Below are positions 10,151 through 23,330 of a stretch of 64,000 nucleotides of DNA, one piece after another. This stretch comes from Diadema setosum (taxonomy: Eukaryota; Echinodermata; Echinoidea; Diadematoida; Diadematidae). A model generated the notes under the pieces. The model was not told the origin of the DNA and did no database searches. It saw nothing but the letters and a program-made list of their open reading frames with translations. Position 1 is the first letter of the stretch, and each line of letters starts with the position of its first letter. A program made the translations under genes and the position numbers. The DNA lies in assembly GCF_964275005.1 (NCBI RefSeq), contig NC_092706.1:22909187-22973186 (forward strand). Direction: 5' to 3'.

Positions 10151-13100
10151 GCTCTTCTAATGCCTATGCGTTATACACATGAAACGAGGCGACAGTAGAG
10201 TGTGGTGAGGCGACAGTAGAGTGCGGTTTGGTCATATTGGTGAATTTACCGATGAACTTCAATTTTTAACATTAATTATTTTTAGTAGAGTGACAAATAA
10301 AGCCCCTGGAGCCGAAACTCATGTCTTTTGGAGCGATCCGACCGTTAAAAGTGAGAACATCTTAGTATTAATGCTCTTCTAATGCCTATACGTTATACAC
10401 ATAAAACGAGGCGACAGTAGAGTGTGGTGAGGCGACAGTAGAGTGCGGTTTGGTCATATTGGTGAATTTACCGATGAACTTCAATTTTTAACATTAATTA
10501 TTTTTAGTAGAGTGACAAATAAAGCCCCTGGAGCCGAAACTCATGTCTTTTGGAGCGATTCGACCGTTAAAAGTGAGAACATCTTAGTATTACGTGCTCT
10601 TCTAATGCCTATGCCTTATACACATAAAACGAGGCGACAGTAGAGTGTGGTGAGGCGACAGTAGAGTGCGGTTTGGTCATATTGGTGAATTTACCGATGA
10701 ACTTGCATTTTTAACATTGATTATTTTTAGTAGAGTGACATATAAAGCCCCTGGAGCCGAATCTCATGTCTTTTGAAGCGAATCGACTGTTAAAAGTGAC
10801 AACATCTTAGCCAAATGCTCTTCTAATGCCTATGCGTTATACACATAAAACGAGTCGACAGTAGAGTGTGGTGAGGAGACAGTAGAGTGCGGTTTGGTCA
10901 TATTGGTGAATTTACCGATGAACTTCAATTTTTAACATTAATTATTTTTAGTAGAGTGACAAATAGAGCCCCTGGAGCCGAAACTCATGTCTTTTGGAGC
11001 GATTAGACAGTTAAAAGTGACAACATCTTAGTATTAAATGCTCTTCTAATGCCTATGCGTTATACACATAAAACGAGGCGACAGTAGAGTGTGGTGAGGC
11101 GACAGTAGAGTGCGGTTTGGTCATATTGGTGAATTTACCGATGAACTTCAATTTTTAACATTAATTATTTTTAGTAGAGTGACAAATAGAGCCCCTGGAG
11201 CCGAAACTCATGTCTTTTGGAGCGATTAGACAGTTAAAAGTGACAACATCTTAGTATTAAATGCTCTTCTAATGCCTATGCGTTATACACATAAAACGAG
11301 GCGACAGTAGAGTGTGGTGAGGCGACAGTAGAGTGCGGTTTGGTCATATTGGTGAATTTACCGATGAACTTGCATTTTTAACTTAAATTATTTTTAGTAG
11401 AGTGACATATAAAGCCCCTGGAGCCGAAACTCATGTCTTCTGAAGCGAATCGACCGTTAAAAGTGACAACATCTTAGTATCAAATGCTCTTCTAATGCCT
11501 ATGCGTTATACACATAAAACGAGGCGACAGTAGAGTGTGGTGAGGCGACAGTAGAGTGCGGTTTGGTCATAATTGGTGAATTTACCGATGAGCTTAAATT
11601 TTTAACTTAAATTATTTTTAGTAGAGTGACAAACAGAGCCCCTGGAGCCGAAACTCATGTCTTTTGATGCGATTCGACGCTTGAAAATGACAACATCTAT
11701 AGTATTACGTGCTCTTCTAATGCCTATGCGTTATACGCATAAAACGAGGCGACAGTAGAGTGTGGTGAGGCGACAGTAGAGTGCGGTTTGGTCATATTGG
11801 TGAATTTACCGATGAACTTGCATTTTTAACATTGATTATTTTTAGTAGAGTGACAAATAAAGCCCCTGGAGCCGAAACTCATGTCTTCTGAAGCGAATCG
11901 ACCGTTAAAAGTGACAACATCTTAGTATCAAATGCTCTTCTAATGCCTATGCGTTATACACATAAAACGAGGCGACAGTAGAGTGTGGTGAGGCGACAGT
12001 AGAGTGCGGTTTGGTCATATTGGTGAATTTACCGATGAACTTGAATTTTTAACTTAAATTATTTTAAGTAGAGTAACAAACAGAGCCCCTGGAGCCGAAA
12101 CTCATGTCTTTTGATGCGATTCGACGCTTGAAAATGACAACATCTATAGTATTACGTGCTCTTCTAATGCCTATGCGTTATACACATAAAACGAGGCGAC
12201 AGTAGAGTGTGGTGAGGCGACAGTAGAGTGCGGTTTGGTCATATTGGTGAATAATTACCGATGAACTTCAATTTTTAACATTAGTTATTTTTAGTAGAGT
12301 GACAAATAGAGCCCCTGGAGCCGAGTCTCATGTCTTTTGAAGCGAATCGACTGTTAAAAGTGACAACATCTTAGCCAAATGCTCTTCTAATGCCTATGCG
12401 TTATACACATAAAACGAGGCGACAGTAGAGTGTGGTGAGGCGACAGTAGAGTGCGGTTTGGTCATATTGGTGAATTTACCGATGAACTTCAATTTTTAAC
12501 ATTAATTATTTTTAGTAGAGTGACAAATAGAGCCCCTGGAGCCGAAACTCATGTCTTTTGGAGCGATTAGACAGTTAAAAGTGACAACATCTTAGTATTA
12601 AATGCTCTTCTAATGCCTATGCGTTATACACATAAAACGAGGCGACAGTAGAGTGTGGTGAGGCGACAGTAGAGTGCGGTTTGGTCATATTGGTGAATTT
12701 ACCGATGAACTTCATTTTTTAACATTAATTATTTTTAGTAGAGTGACAAATAGAGCCCCTGGAGCCGAAACTCATGTCTTTTGGAGCGATTAGACAGTTA
12801 AAAGTGACAACATCTTAGTATTAAATGCTCTTCTAATGCCTATGCGTTATACACATAAAACGAGGCGACAGTAGAGTGTGGTGAGGCGACAGTAGAGTGC
12901 GGTTTGGTCATATTGGTGAATTTACCGATGAACTTGCATTTTTAACTTAAATTATTTTTAGTAGAGTGACATATAAAGCCCCTGGAGCCGAAACTCATGT
13001 CTTCTGAAGCGAATCGACCGTTAAAAGTGACAACATCTTAGTATCAAATGCTCTTCTAATGCCTATGCGTTATACACATAAAACGAGGCGACAGTAGAGT

Positions 13101-16100
13101 GTGGTGAGGCGACAGTAGAGTGCGGTTTGGTCATAATTGGTGAATTTACCGATGAGCTTAAATTTTTAACTTAAATTATTTTTAGTAGAGTGACAAACAG
13201 AGCCCCTGGAGCCGAAACTCATGTCTTTTGATGCGATTCGACGCTTGAAAATGACAACATCTATAGTATTACGTGCTCTTCTAATGCCTATGCGTTATAC
13301 GCATAAAACGAGGCGACAGTAGAGTGTGGTGAGGCGACAGTAGAGTGCGGTTTGGTCATATTGGTGAATTTACCGATGAACTTGCATTTTTAACATTGAT
13401 TATTTTTAGTAGAGTGACAAATAAAGCCCCTGGAGCCGAAACTCATGTCTTCTGAAGCGAATCGACCGTTAAAAGTGACAACATCTTAGTATCAAATGCT
13501 CTTCTAATGCCTATGCGTTATACACATAAAACGAGGCGACAGTAGAGTGTGGTGAGGCGACAGTAGAGTGCGGTTTGGTCATATTGGTGAATTTACCGAT
13601 GAACTTGAATTTTTAACTTAAATTATTTTAAGTAGAGTAACAAACAGAGCCCCTGGAGCCGAAACTCATGTCTTTTGATGCGATTCGACGCTTGAAAATG
13701 ACAACATCTATAGTATTACGTGCTCTTCTAATGCCTATGCGTTATACACATAAAACGAGGCGACAGTAGAGTGTGGTGAGGCGACAGTAGAGTGCGGTTT
13801 GGTCATATTGGTGAATAATTACCGATGAACTTCAATTTTTAACATTAGTTATTTTTAGTAGAGTGACAAATAGAGCCCCTGGAGCCGAGTCTCATGTCTT
13901 TTGAAGCGAATCGACTGTTAAAAGTGACAACATCTTAGCCAAATGCTCTTCTAATGCCTATGCGTTATACACATAAAACGAGGCGACAGTAGAGTGTGGT
14001 GAGGCGACAGTAGAGTGCGGTTTGGTCATATTGGTGAATTTACCGATGAACTTCAATTTTTAACATTAATTATTTTTAGTAGAGTGACAAATAGAGCCCC
14101 TGGAGCCGAAACTCATGTCTTTTGGAGCGATTAGACAGTTAAAAGTGACAACATCTTAGTATTAAATGCTCTTCTAATGCCTATGCGTTATACACATAAA
14201 ACGAGGCGACAGTAGAGTGTGGTGAGGCGACAGTAGAGTGCGGTTTGGTCATATTGGTGAATTTACCGATGAACTTCATTTTTTAACATTAATTATTTTT
14301 AGTAGAGTGACAAATAGAGCCCCTGGAGCCGAAACTCATGTCTTTTGGAGCGATTAGACAGTTAAAAGTGACAACATCTTAGTATTAAATGCTCTTCTAA
14401 TGCCTATGCGTTATACACATAAAACGAGGCGACAGTAGAGTGTGGTGAGGCGACAGTAGAGTGCGGTTTGGTCATATTGGTGAATTTACCGATGAACTTG
14501 CATTTTTAACTTAAATTATTTTTAGTAGAGTGACATATAAAGCCCCTGGAGCCGAAACTCATGTCTTCTGAAGCGAATCGACCGTTAAAAGTGACAACAT
14601 CTTAGTATCAAATGCTCTTCTAATGCCTATGCGTTAACGAGGCGACAGTAGAGTGTGGTGAGGCGACAGTAGAGTGCGGTTTGGTCATAATTGGTGAATT
14701 TACCGATGAGCTTAAATTTTTAACTTAAATTATTTTTAGTAGAGTGACAAACAGAGCCCCTGGAGCCGAAACTCATGTCTTTTGATGCGATTCGACGCTT
14801 GAAAATGACAACATCTATAGTATTACGTGCTCTTCTAATGCCTATGCGTTATACACATAAAACGAGGTGACAGTAGAGTGTGGTGAGGCGACAGTAGAGT
14901 GCGGTTTGGTCATATTGGTGAATTTACCGATGAACTTGCATTTTTAACATTGATTATTTTAGTAGAGTGACAAATAAAGCCCCTGGAGCCGAAACTCATG
15001 TCTTCTGAAGCGAATCGACCGTTAAAAGTGACAACATCTTAGTATCAAATGCTCTTCTAATGTCTATGCGTTATACACATAAAACGAGGCGACAGTAGAG
15101 TGCGGTTTGGTCATATTGGTGAATTTACCGATGAACTTCAATTTTTAACTTAAATTATTTTAAGTAGAGTAACAAACAGAGCCCCTGGAGCCGAAACTCA
15201 TGTCTTTTGGAGCGATTCGACCGTTAAAAGTGAGAACATCTTAGTATTAAATGCTCTTCTAATGCCTATGCGTTATACACATAAAACGAGGCGACAGTAG
15301 AGTGTGGTGAGGCGACAGTAGAGTGCGGTTTGGTCATATTGGTGAATTTACCGATGAACTTCATTTTTTAACATTAATTATTTTTAGTAGAGTGACAAAT
15401 AGAGCCCCTGGAGCCGAAACTCATGTCTTTTGGAGCGATTAGACAGTTAAAAGTAACAACATCTTAGTATTAAATGCTCTTCTAATGCCTATGCGTTATA
15501 CACATAAAACGAGGCGACAGTAGAGTGTGGTGAGGCGACAGTAGAGTGCGGTTTGGTCATATTGGTGAATTTACCGATGAACTTGCATTTTTAACTTAAA
15601 TTATTTTTAGTAGAGTGACATATAAAGCCCCTGGAGCCGAAACTCATGTCTTCTGAAGCGAATCGACCGTTAAAAGTGACAACATCTTAGTATCAAATGC
15701 TCTTCTAATGCCTATGCGTTATACACATAAAACGAGGCGACAGTAGAGTGTGGTGAGGCGACAGTAGAGTGCGGTTTGGTCATAATTGGTGAATTTACCG
15801 ATGAGCTTAAATTTTTAACTTAAATTATTTTTAGTAGAGTGACAAACAGAGCCCCTGGAGCCGAAACTCATGTCTTTTGATGCGATTCGACGCTTGAAAA
15901 TGACAACATCTATAGTATTACGTGCTCTTCTAATGCCTATGCGTTATACACATAAAACGAGGTGACAGTAGAGTGTGGTGAGGCGACAGTAGAGTGCGGT
16001 TTGGTCATATTGGTGAATTTACCGATGAACTTGCATTTTTAACATTGATTATTTTTAGTAGAGTGACAAATAAAGCCCCTGGAGCCGAAACTCATGTCTT

Positions 16101-16845
16101 CTGAAGCGAATCGACCGTTAAAAGTGACAACATCTTAGTATCAAATGCTCTTCTAATGTCTATGCGTTATACACATAAAACGAGGCGACAGTAGAGTGTG
16201 GTGAGGCGACAGTAGAGTGCGGTTTGGTCATATTGGTGAATTTACCGATGAACTTCAATTTTTAACTTAAATTATTTTAAGTAGAGTAACAAACAGAGCC
16301 CCTGGAGCCGAAACTCATGTCTTTGGATGCGATTCGACGCTTGAAAATGACAACATCTATAGTATTACGTGCTCTTCTAATGCCTATGCGTTATACACAT
16401 AAAACGAGGCGACAGTAGAGTGTGGTGAGGCGACAGTAGAGTGCGGTTTGGTCATATTGGTGAATTTACCGATGAACTTCAATTTTTAACATTAATTATT
16501 TTTAGTAGAGTGACAAATAAAGCCCCTGGAGCCGAAACTCATGTCTTTTGGAGCGATTCGACCGTTAAAAGTGACAACATCTTAGTATTAAATGCTCTTC
16601 TAATGCCTATGCGTTATACACATAAAACGAGGCGACAGTAGAGTGTGGCGAGGCGACAGTAGAGTGCGGTTTGGTCATATTGGTGAATTTACCGATGAAC
16701 TTGAATTTTTAACTTAAATTATTTTTAGTAGAGTAACAGACAGAGCCCCTGGAGCCGAAACTCATGTCTTTTGATGCGATTCGACCCTTGAAAATAACAA
16801 TATCTTAGTATTAAGTGCTCTTCTAATGCCTATGTGTTATAAAAA
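10151..16845 (+). repeat. Left satellite arm, ~223-bp monomers in a 7-mer higher-order repeat
   Basis: The landmark GCGGTTTGGTCAT occurs at 10223, 10445, 10668, 10889, 11112, 11335, 11558, 11783, 12006, 12230 and so on to 16665, about 30 times at 221-225 bp spacing. Each monomer contains a duplicated ~21-bp block (GGCGACAGTAGAGTG TGG then TGC GG). Monomer variants recur in a fixed order: 10668-12229, 12230-13793 and 13794 onward repeat the same series of seven types, for example the AATAATTACCG variant at 12248 and 13812, 1564 bp apart. The third block has small deletions (14635, 15085) and a chimeric monomer at 15103. Frames reading MRFGHIGEFTDE are products of the repeat, not genes. Confidence 0.92.
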
Positions 16846-17047
16846 GGCGACAGTAGAGCGAGGTTTGGTCATTACTTGGCGACCACTAAAATTTGATTTA
16901 CAACAAAATATTTTGATAATAAAGTGACGAACTAAATACACTTACGTGTCTTCTAAACTCTGGTGTTTTGATGTGATTTTAGCATTAAAAATGACTATCA
17001 TGTTAGTATAATTGTTCTTCCAATGTCAATGTTTTGTACATAATGCA
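16846..17047 (+). repeat. Degenerate satellite monomer at inner edge of left arm
   Basis: One more unit is recognisable by GCGACAGTAGAG, GGTTTGGTCAT, TAAAGTGACGAAC and GTTCTTCCAATGTCAATG, but it is much more diverged than the array, as expected at the edge of a homogenised tandem array. Confidence 0.7.
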
Positions 17048-17068
17048 CAAACACACACACACACACAC

Positions 17069-17117
<49 letters not shown>
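17048..17117. repeat. (AC)n(TA)n microsatellite
   Basis: AC units followed by about 24 TA units at the inner border of the left arm. Confidence 0.95.
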
Positions 17118-17994
17118 CATATGTATACATAAGAATCATATAACAAATATGATTCAGAGTTTCTTCAAAACTACAAATAAATTGAGAAAAATTTGAAGAT
17201 GCACTGCCTTAGAAGTGGATTCTGCTCTATGCACACTCATCGATGATTTGCAGTCAACCCTTCACACTACTTATGTTACTGATTTCTTTCCTTGCAAACA
17301 ATGGCTGAAGGGAAAATTTAGTCGAAATATACATTAGTCTCAGAATAAAGAGTACAATATTATGTGTATAACAGTAAAATTCTGATCAAAACGGAAGAAA
17401 AACAATGAAGTTGTGACATTTTTAAATTTCGCTAATTTCTCACGAAAGAGTTCTTGAACAGTCTTTATGAATATACAAATGGCAAAATGAGCATGCCTTC
17501 CCCTCACAACTTTCCATATTATTTGTAAATATGGACAAACTTCCCGTTTAAAACGCATTTATGCCCAAAGCTGAAATCCTGATATATCTATCTGATAACT
17601 ACTCTGAAGTTATTCAACACGGAATAACATCATGTCTGAGATTTCACTGACGGAAGCATTGAATTTTCATTTTTTTAACACAATCAGTAGAAAACTGTGA
17701 GGTTGTAACATGGTTATATAACTCATTTACATAATATCCACTGTACAAGAACTGTTTTGCAGAAATTAGCAAAACTTCAACATTTCATAACTTCTTAATT
17801 TTTCATCAGTTTTTCAGTCAAATTTCTACTGTTGAACTTGTAAGACTTTACTTTTTTTTTTATTAAACTACTTACTTTTGGAATGGATCCTGAAATCCCT
17901 AGGAACTCTCATACTATAGAATGCAAACACAAGAGCAAGGTTTCAACTGTTTCTTATACCAGGCCTCAGACTTCTGTATTTGTTAAAAAAAAAA
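17118..17994. other. Core of the giant element, no gene seen
   Basis: AT-rich unique-looking sequence. No exon or domain recognised on either strand. Confidence 0.4.
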
Positions 17995-20425
17995 AGTAGC
18001 TAAAATGTTACCAGGACACAAGTTTTTGCTTGTCATAGAGAAGTCTTACACAACTTAACTTCACAATAATAACATGAAACATATTTCCCCTGAATTGTCG
18101 ACTAGCTGGAGAAAAACATGAAGTTGCAAGACCTTGTTGATTTGCACCATAATGTACTCGTACCATGGTAGCATACTGTCTGCTACTCATGATAATCTGA
18201 CCTGCACAACTTTGCAGAATGGAAGCATGTTATATACAAACTTGTGATGCACTTGTGCCACTCTTAATGCTTTGTGGCCCACGTTGACACACCATTCTTG
18301 CTCTCATACTTTTGCATCAGAAAACAAAATAACTGAAATTATTTTACTCGGTACATGTCTTTGGCTTGTCTAAAAAAAAGTCTTACATAACTTTACTTCA
18401 CAATAATCACTTGAAACATACTTCCTCTTAATTGTCTACTAAATACTTTGTGGGCCACATTGACAGAACAGGCTTATTTTAGATGTTGTGAGCAAAATGT
18501 CGTAATTACAAAAAGAATAACATACATCGTAGTCATAATTGTACAAAAGAAGGTTGAAAAAGAAGAAAGAGATAGATAGAGATGTACACCCAATGACCAA
18601 TTCGTTGAAAATTCAATCAAAACAAGATGCGAACATAATATGTGATTTCAGAAGCTTTTTGAATGTTTCAATGGTCTCTGCTGATCGGATCCTCAGTGGA
18701 AGAGCGTTCCAGAGAGATGGGGCTGCAGCAACAAAGGCTTTTTCTCCGAGAGTGGAGATTGTTCTTTTAACCGTTAATTGTTTATTATTACATGAACGGA
18801 GATTTCTGCCAGGGACGTATTCTGAAACAAGGTTTTGCAAATATTTTGGAGCTGAAGAATGTAATACTTTCCATGTATGAAGAAAAATTCTAAACTCTAT
18901 CTTCTTGGATACTTATAGCCATTGAAGATTTTTTAGAACTGGGGTAATGCTGGAGAAGCAAGATGTTCCACTGAGGACCCGAGCAGCAGAGTTCTGAGCA
19001 CGCTGTAGTTTGGCCAGTTGGTAAGATGAAGCCTTGAACAATAATGCATTTCCATAATCAATACGAGACAAAACATACGAATGAATAACAGAGGCTGCAA
19101 CTTTGTTTTATAAGGATTTCCTGATACTTATGTGAATATTGCGTGTAGTTGCAAATATACAGATCGACATGTGTTTGTAATGTGCGTCGCCATTGACATT
19201 TCATGGTCAAAATAAACTCCCAGATTCCTACAATTTGATACAGATTGTACATTGACACGTCCAATTCGTAATGATTGACTACGGACCTTTGCTGGCAGAT
19301 GTTCTGATGCAATTATCATGAATTCACTTTTGCCATCATTCAGTTTGAGTTTGTTCCGTATCATCCAAGCTGTCATATCATTAATACATGCTTCAAGTCT
19401 ATGTCTGGTAGAGGCCTCACTTAAAGGATCAGATGGATCGAATAATCACATGAAACATACTTCGTATGAATTTTCTGGTAACTGGAGACAACTACCAAGC
19501 TGGAAGACCTTGTTGATTTCGCAGCATAATACACTCTTACCATGGGAGCATACTGTCTGCTACTCATTAGAATCTGACCTATAGGGCCTACTGCACAACT
19601 TTGCAGAATATAAGCATGTTATAAACAAAACTAATGGTGATGCACTTGTGCCACTCTTAATGCTTTGTGGCCTATGTTGACACACCATTCCTGCTCTCAA
19701 ACTTTTGCAGTGGAAGAAAAAAAAAACAATAACTGAAATCATGTTCTGGGTACCTGTCCTTGGCTTGTCATAAAGAGGTCTTGCACAACCTAATTTCAAA
19801 ATAATCACATGAAACATATTTCCTCTGAATTGTCTACTACCTGGATACAAATATCAAATTGCAAGACCTTGTTGAATTTGCACCATAATAAACTCTTACC
19901 ATAGTAGCATACTGTCTGTTACTCATAAGAATCTGACCTATACTGCACAACTTTGCGGAATGCAAGCATGTTGAATACAAACAGTGGTGATGCACTTGTG
20001 CCACTCTTAATGCTTTGTGGTCAAAGCTTGCAAACCATTCTTGCTTTTATCCTTTTGCACTGGAGAAAACAATAACTGAAATCATGTTACTGTTAACATG
20101 CTTTTGGCTTGTCATAAATAAGTCTTACACATCTTATTTTCAAAATGATCACATGAAACATATTTCGTCGGAATTGTCTACTAGCTGGAGACAAATATCA
20201 AGTTGTTGATTTTGCACCATTATATACTCTTACCATGGTAGCATACTGTCTGCTACTCACAAGAATCTGACCTATACTGCACAACTTTGCATACAGAATG
20301 TACGGTAAGCATGTTATAAACAAACTGGTGATGCACTTGTGCCACTCTTAATGCTTTGTGGCCCATGGTGACGCATCATTCCTACTCTCATACTTTTGCA
20401 TTGGAAAAAAAAAATCTGACATAAA
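17995..20425. repeat. Second tandem repeat, ~335-360-bp units, interrupted by a LINE
   Basis: The landmark GCATACTGTCTG(C/T)TACTCA occurs at 18171, 19548, 19907 and 20241; the latter spacings are 359 and 334 bp. Each unit also carries GATGCACTTGTGCCACTCTT and TTGGCTTGTC. About four units plus a partial one are present, more diverged from each other than the 223-bp satellite. The LINE fragment at ~18485-19440 splits the array. Confidence 0.8.
18485..19440 (-). pseudogene. LINE (CR1/L2-like) reverse-transcriptase C-terminus
   Basis: Read on the minus strand from 19437: DPSDPLSEASTRHRLEAC, then MIRNKLKLNDGKSEFMII, RNLGVYFDHEMSM, a frame change near 19130, VIHSYVLSRIDYGNALLF, LAKLQRAQNSAARVLSGTS, ITPVLKNLQWL, one in-frame stop (near 18917), FRIFLHTWKVLHSSAPKYL, YVPGRNLRSCNNK, then AFVAAAPSLWNALPLRIRSA and FKKLLKSHIM. 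These are the ordered signatures of the palm/thumb tail of a CR1/L2-type ORF2. One frameshift and one stop show that it is inactive. 5' truncated; it inserted into the ~340-bp tandem repeat. Confidence 0.88.
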
Positions 20426-22145
20426 ATTTACATAACAGCAAAGCTAGCACTCTTCTATGACTTTGAGCTGCAACAGTTTTAGGATAAATCAATTGGTGCT
20501 ATAGTTGAAGAGTGCATAGTTGTATTTCTTTCAAGTGGGATTTCTGAAAAATGTGATAGCGTGCAAGCACATGTGGCAGTAAAAACTAGGGGAATCAGAC
20601 TTTTAAACATAATTCAAGCACATTGACACAGACATTTTGTGGTGCCAGTTTTGGGGGTCATATGGCTCAAATCTGCGGAAAGATAATACGAGTACACCAC
20701 AGCACTTTGCGTCTGTGCTTCTTAGGGAAAGCTGATTTACATTTACAAGCCATATGGAAATTTTGACAGAGTACGCGAAAGACACCGATCAGGACAATGG
20801 CAGCTATGATGGAAAAATGATTACTATGTATCGTTTGTGCTACATGGGCAAGAGAAATACCCAGTTCTTAAAAAGAATCTTAGTAATGCCCAGAAAGCCA
20901 TTTCTTACACTTATAAACAATATGGCCACCAAATAATACTTCTTTTTAATCTTCATGAATCGTTACCAACAATTCTTTTAAAGAACTGAAAATTGCAAGG
21001 CAAAAGAGATTTTATCCCATGCATTATGAGAAGGCCTGTACATTCAGTGTAGACAAACTGTTCATTGAGTGTTGATGAAAGTTTAAAGAATATAAGGTAC
21101 AAGGTCAATGAATGAATAAGTGAATAAAATATATGAAATAATTTGTTTGTAAATAAGGGTAATTGAGAGGGTAAACTACTGATTTGATTGAAGATTTTAT
21201 AAGGTCTTAACTACGTGCATGAACTGGACGAATGAATCTACAACTTCTACAAGATATCACGAAAACAGATAACAGCATGATTAATACTTATCTTATCTCA
21301 TTTGTATACTGGATCTCCATCCTTTTTTACTTATTTTGTTTTCATTATTTTGTCTAATACTATATACTTGACTTAAATACTGTTCAGGTGCTCCTTACTA
21401 ACCATGAAGGGTTACAAGAAAATATCTTATTACATGTTTCTCACAAGCATGTTGTAGCCAAATATGCAAATTAGCAACTTCAGAAAGGAATGTCCTAAAT
21501 GGTATATGTGCACATTTTCAGAACAGGCATTAGTGATAGTTTGATGAAAATCATCTATGCTTTTATAACAAATGCATTTGCATTTACTGTTTTGTGTAAT
21601 GGGGACTTGGGCGATCGAGGGGTTAAGCTTGGGCACATGTGTAAAATTTTCACTTAGACTTTAGGGCCATGTCTCCTTTATCAATTCCATTGCATTTCAT
21701 GGAAGTATGAGTATGAACAACTGTATAAAGGCATGTACAAATGCATTCATATCAGGATAAAGTCTCTATCAATTACATTAAACATTCACTGAAAATAAAA
21801 GGATCTTGATATACAGCCAGGAAAACATTTACTGGCATGTGCCTATGGTATTTTGTCATGATATACTACATATTTCCTATAATAAGATGGTTGGAGAAGA
21901 TTTATTTCTGAAATTGCAATCTATGCTGATTCAGCCGCCATTTTGCATACACAATTATGATTTTATGATTTGGTATACTAATTTTGGGCAGAAGAGACTG
22001 TTTCCCCAAGTTATCTTTACAAGATTGAAATGTCATTATGACCTTAATGCAAGCCTTTTTCAAGAAATCCCACTTGGTAGAATAATGCATTATAATATAT
22101 ATACTTGGAGAACTGATGTCTCCATCCAGAATGATTATGTGACAT
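20426..22145. other. Core of the giant element, no supported gene
   Basis: A 113-codon open frame at 21806-22147 (+) has no domain, no splice context and AT-rich composition; I regard it as chance. Nothing else stands out. Confidence 0.4.
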
Positions 22146-22796
22146 AATGTGACCGTGCATCACAAAACCAACAAAACGTTGCCAGACATTGATTTTTAGT
22201 TAAGGGCAGATTCTTAAAGAGCGGACTCTAAGCTTTAAAATGATGTATCACACAATTCAAATGGACTCCCCTACCCTATCTAAATACTAGAACGAAAGCA
22301 CACACTCTGGAAAAGTGTGAATTGAGAAAAGAGGGTCTATTCAAGCATTTAATCTTTACCAAGCCGTGCTAGCTGTGCAATGAATGTAAACCACTGGAGC
22401 TACCACAATGAAGGGATTATCAGATTAAGCTGAAATTGAGCATGCTCCTTTAACATATTCTATGCATGTTTAATGTCAACTTTCAAATCAGTAGACTTAT
22501 CGTTTTAAAGTTATTAGACTTAAAAGTAAATAGTGTGTAAATAATTTCAAGAAATGAAAAGGGGACATACCTGATCGTTCTACTCTTCCTCCAAAAAGGT
22601 TGAAGAAAAACTGCTGAAAACACAATTTCACATTCATGTTATGATCCCAAACTAAAGAATTATGTAGAAGGATAGCTCTTTCAGCAAATATGAAACACAC
22701 AAGATTGACTCAGTTGACCCATTTCCCCTTTCAAGAGTCCTCACGTAAAATCAAGTGTATGACTTTTTGTTTTGTTTTGTGATGCACGGTCACATA
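22146..22796. mobile_element. MITE with ATGTGACCGTGCATCACAAA ends
   Basis: ATGTGACCGTGCATCACAAA at 22147 is inverted at 22776-22796. Length about 650 bp. It lies just beyond the stop codon of the Ulp1-PHD gene, so it probably inserted in the 3' untranslated or flanking region. A short exon-like segment within it (22569-22613, minus) is treated as chance. Confidence 0.7.
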
Positions 22797-22820
22797 TGGA
22801 AGATGGTCCTCTATATTCAC

Positions 22821-23101
22821 CTACTCATACTGTGCCTTACACACAGGGCATACAAAGTCACCCTTTGGAGGTCTGCAGATGTCAACAAATATGAGGTGAC
22901 ACAACCTCCCACACACCTCACAACAAACCCAGTCTGCTGGCAGAGGGGGCTTGCTGCACCCCACAGCATCACAGATTCGTCTTTGCTTGGGTGGTTTCAC
23001 TGCTGCTGCCAGTAATGCCCTTAGTACATATCCCTCATATTTCTTGCATGTACCTGACCAAGGCTAGCTGGATTCAGACCTCTTGTGATCGCTAATGCGT
23101 T
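22821..23101 (-). CDS. Ulp1-PHD gene, last exon with PHD-type zinc finger
   Basis: Acceptor TTTAG before 23101; opens NALAITRGLNPASLGQ and VHARNMRDMY, then a TAA (23023-23021). In the next frame the protein continues LRALLAAAVKPPKQRR and the finger: C-x4-C (ICDAVGC), WVCCEVC, an LCH pair, DIC, and FVCPVC, then stop TAG at 22823-22821. Spacing fits a C4HC3-like PHD finger. The exon length is not a multiple of three, so one base has been lost or two gained near 23025. Confidence 0.75.
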
Positions 23102-23116
23102 CTAAAGACAAAGACA

Positions 23117-23330
<214 letters not shown>

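Noticed and set aside
10443..10643. Repeated open frame MRFGHIGEFTDE... in the satellite (also 16441, 33218, 34735, 35862, 36754)
   Set aside because: It is one satellite monomer read through; it is absent from most monomers, varies by frame and has no gene context.
10151..16845. CRISPR array
   Set aside because: Repeats are ~223 bp, head-to-tail without short unique spacers, in animal DNA.
21806..22147. 113-codon open frame in the core
   Set aside because: AT-rich, no domain, no splice context; likely chance.
22569..22613. Minus-strand mini-exon QFFFNLFGGRVERS with good splice borders
   Set aside because: It lies inside the MITE at 22146-22796, downstream of the stop codon of the protease gene.
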